Shown here in pieces: positions 63,077 to 64,000 of a stretch of 64,000 bases of DNA. The stretch lies in contig CP021237.1 of NCBI GenBank assembly GCA_002151545.1, positions 5,580,001-5,644,000 on the forward strand, read 5' to 3'. This stretch comes from Sphingobacteriaceae bacterium GW460-11-11-14-LB5 (GTDB lineage Bacteria > Bacteroidota > Bacteroidia > Sphingobacteriales > Sphingobacteriaceae). The notes below the pieces were generated by a model. That model worked only from the letters and a program-made list of their open reading frames with translations. It was not told where the DNA came from and did no database searches. A program made the translations under genes and the position numbers. Each line of letters starts with the position of its first letter. Position 1 is the stretch's first letter.

Positions 63077-63309
63077 CTTAATCTTAATTTCTTTCCGGAT
63101 GCTCATCCATAATAAATAGCGGAAGTAGGTAACTTTCTGCTTGCTGGTCTTTACTTTTTCGGGCAGAAAAGCAGAAGGGAGGGACCGTTTTGAATGTATT
63201 TTTTGGGTAAAACTCAGCTCCTGATGAATTAAATCGGGCCGCTAAACAGGGCTTAAAGGGCAAATAGTCAATATATTTAGCATTTATTTATATAATAAAA
63301 AATAAAAAA

Positions 63310-63339
63310 TTGATTTATAGGTATTTAACTCTATCTTTG
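63310..63339 (+). promoter_or_regulatory. Promoter of the cold-shock gene
   Basis: A -33 TTG at 63310-63312 and a perfect -7 TATCTTTG at 63332-63339, 19 bp apart. The leader is about 20 nt, shorter than in E. coli cspA, so no long thermosensor leader is present. Confidence 0.75.
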
Positions 63340-63361
63340 AAACAAATTAAAATACAATATA

Positions 63362-63553
63362 ATGCAACAAGGAACAGTAAAATTTTTTAATGAAACTAAA
63401 GGTTTCGGATTTATCACTCCATCTAATGGCGATGCCGAAATTTTTGTTCATGCTTCAGGCTTAATCGATAACATTCGCGAGAATGATACCGTAAACTACG
63501 ATGTAGAAGAAGGTAGAAAAGGCCTAAACGCGGTAAATGTTAAAGTAGCTTAA
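63362..63553 (+). CDS. Cold-shock protein, CspA family
   Basis: A 63-aa nucleic-acid chaperone with one cold-shock domain. RNP1 is KGFGFI (13-18) and RNP2 is IFVH (27-30). The protein begins MQQGTVKFFNETKGFGF as usual in Bacteroidota. It melts RNA structure in the cytoplasm. Strong promoter and terminator, so monocistronic and well expressed. Confidence 0.95.
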   Translation: MQQGTVKFFNETKGFGFITPSNGDAEIFVHASGLIDNIRENDTVNYDVEEGRKGLNAVNVKVA

Positions 63554-63576
63554 GAAAACTCAAACACATAAATCGT

Positions 63577-63608
63577 AAAAAGTCCCGATGCAAATCGGGA
63601 CTTTTTTT
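63577..63608. terminator. Bidirectional terminator after the cold-shock gene
   Basis: AGTCCCGAT-GCAA-ATCGGGACT with T-run downstream and A-run upstream. Same stem as at 4291. Confidence 0.9.
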
Positions 63609-63642
63609 GTGGAACCAACTTTTGGATTGTCGGTGCCCACAC

Positions 63643-64000
63643 TTATCTGCCTGCCAAATTTTTACTGATCTCGTCGTCAACAAAATCTAAAGAAAGATCA
63701 TTGTTGGTTAGTACAGTGCCGTTTTTATCCACTAAAAAGAAGTAAGTAACATTATAATTGCTCAGATTTTTTGCATTGGGCGATTTCGCTCCCATTAAAT
63801 CTGAGTATTGTGGCCAGGTTAAGTGGTCATCCTTGATTACATTTATCCACCAGTCTCTTTTCTTATCGAATGATACCCCGATAAATTCTACGTCTTTATT
63901 TTTATACTTTTCGTATAGCTTAACCAGTACCTGATTGTTTTTTCTGCTTTTTCCGCTATAAGAAGTCCAGCAGATAATCAGGTTTACCTTTTTAAGCACA
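63643..64000 (-). CDS. Thioredoxin-fold protein lacking CxxC, C-terminal part
   Basis: The last 118 codons of a gene that enters from the right edge. The fold is AhpC/TSA-TlpA-like: NLIICWTSYSGKSRKNNQV, VEFIGVSFDKKRDWW, TWPQYSDL and YFFLVDKNGTVL. At the place of the W-C-x-x-C site the sequence is SYSGKSRK, so both active Cys are Ser. It should therefore not carry out dithiol exchange. The upstream part (which may include a signal peptide or a larger N-terminal domain) is outside the window. Confidence 0.8.
   Translation of the reverse strand, partial: VLKKVNLIICWTSYSGKSRKNNQVLVKLYEKYKNKDVEFIGVSFDKKRDWWINVIKDDHLTWPQYSDLMGAKSPNAKNLSNYNVTYFFLVDKNGTVLTNNDLSLDFVDDEISKNLAGR

Overview
The window looks like chromosome from a Bacteroidota species close to Pedobacter (Sphingobacteriaceae). 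The evidence is a SusC/SusD pair, an Oar-type TonB-dependent receptor, type IX secretion parts (PorP/SprF and a cargo with a CHU_C-type sorting domain), promoters with the Bacteroidota -7 box TAnnTTTG, poor Shine-Dalgarno sites with some TTG/GTG starts, and low GC. The genus is an inference from gene content; no rRNA or tRNA gene was seen.

Layout. 1-8 kb: end of a glycosyltransferase gene, meaB, an M24 aminopeptidase, an abundant OmpA-type porin, a previously easy-to-miss 46-aa membrane protein, ridA, an EamA/RarD permease and recG. 8-15 kb: a SusC/SusD nutrient uptake pair and an MFS exporter. 15.0-16.5 kb: a gene-free, repeat-rich island with two full copies and one remnant of a ~200-bp element around a decayed coding fragment. 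16.5-26.3 kb (all minus strand): a small PLDc_N membrane protein, an ABC exporter, an Oar-like receptor and two overlapping secreted amidohydrolase genes. 26.4-30.3 kb: a small membrane protein and then trpE, trpG and trpC behind a complete tryptophan attenuator (leader peptide with three Trp codons, antiterminator, terminator); trpD and trpFBA are not here. 30.6-43.7 kb: housekeeping and envelope genes (hflX, rbfA, PAQR/hemolysin III, M23 peptidase, diacylglycerol kinase divergent from an App1-type phosphatidate phosphatase, DUF1501/DUF1800 pair, aat, TMEM175 channel, DUF1080), with many palindromic intergenic repeats. 43.9-51.6 kb: a SNF2 helicase, porP/sprF and a 1176-aa T9SS cargo. 52-57.8 kb: a tripartite RND efflux operon (MFP-RND-OMF) with a perfect 16-bp palindrome upstream. 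58-64 kb: a lipoprotein, dapF, an HtrA/DegP protease behind a structured leader, a Cys-rich four-helix copper protein, an unknown protein, a cold-shock protein and the end of a thioredoxin-fold gene lacking its active-site cysteines.

The best-supported regulatory system is the trp attenuator at 27,020-27,178. The least explained items are the repeat island at 15.1-16.5 kb with its gene remnant, the exact 42-bp tandem array at 51,783-51,950, and the duplicated translation-initiation region in the htrA leader. No CRISPR array, prophage, transposase, retron or toxin system was seen. Everything here comes from reading the sequence; no database search was run.
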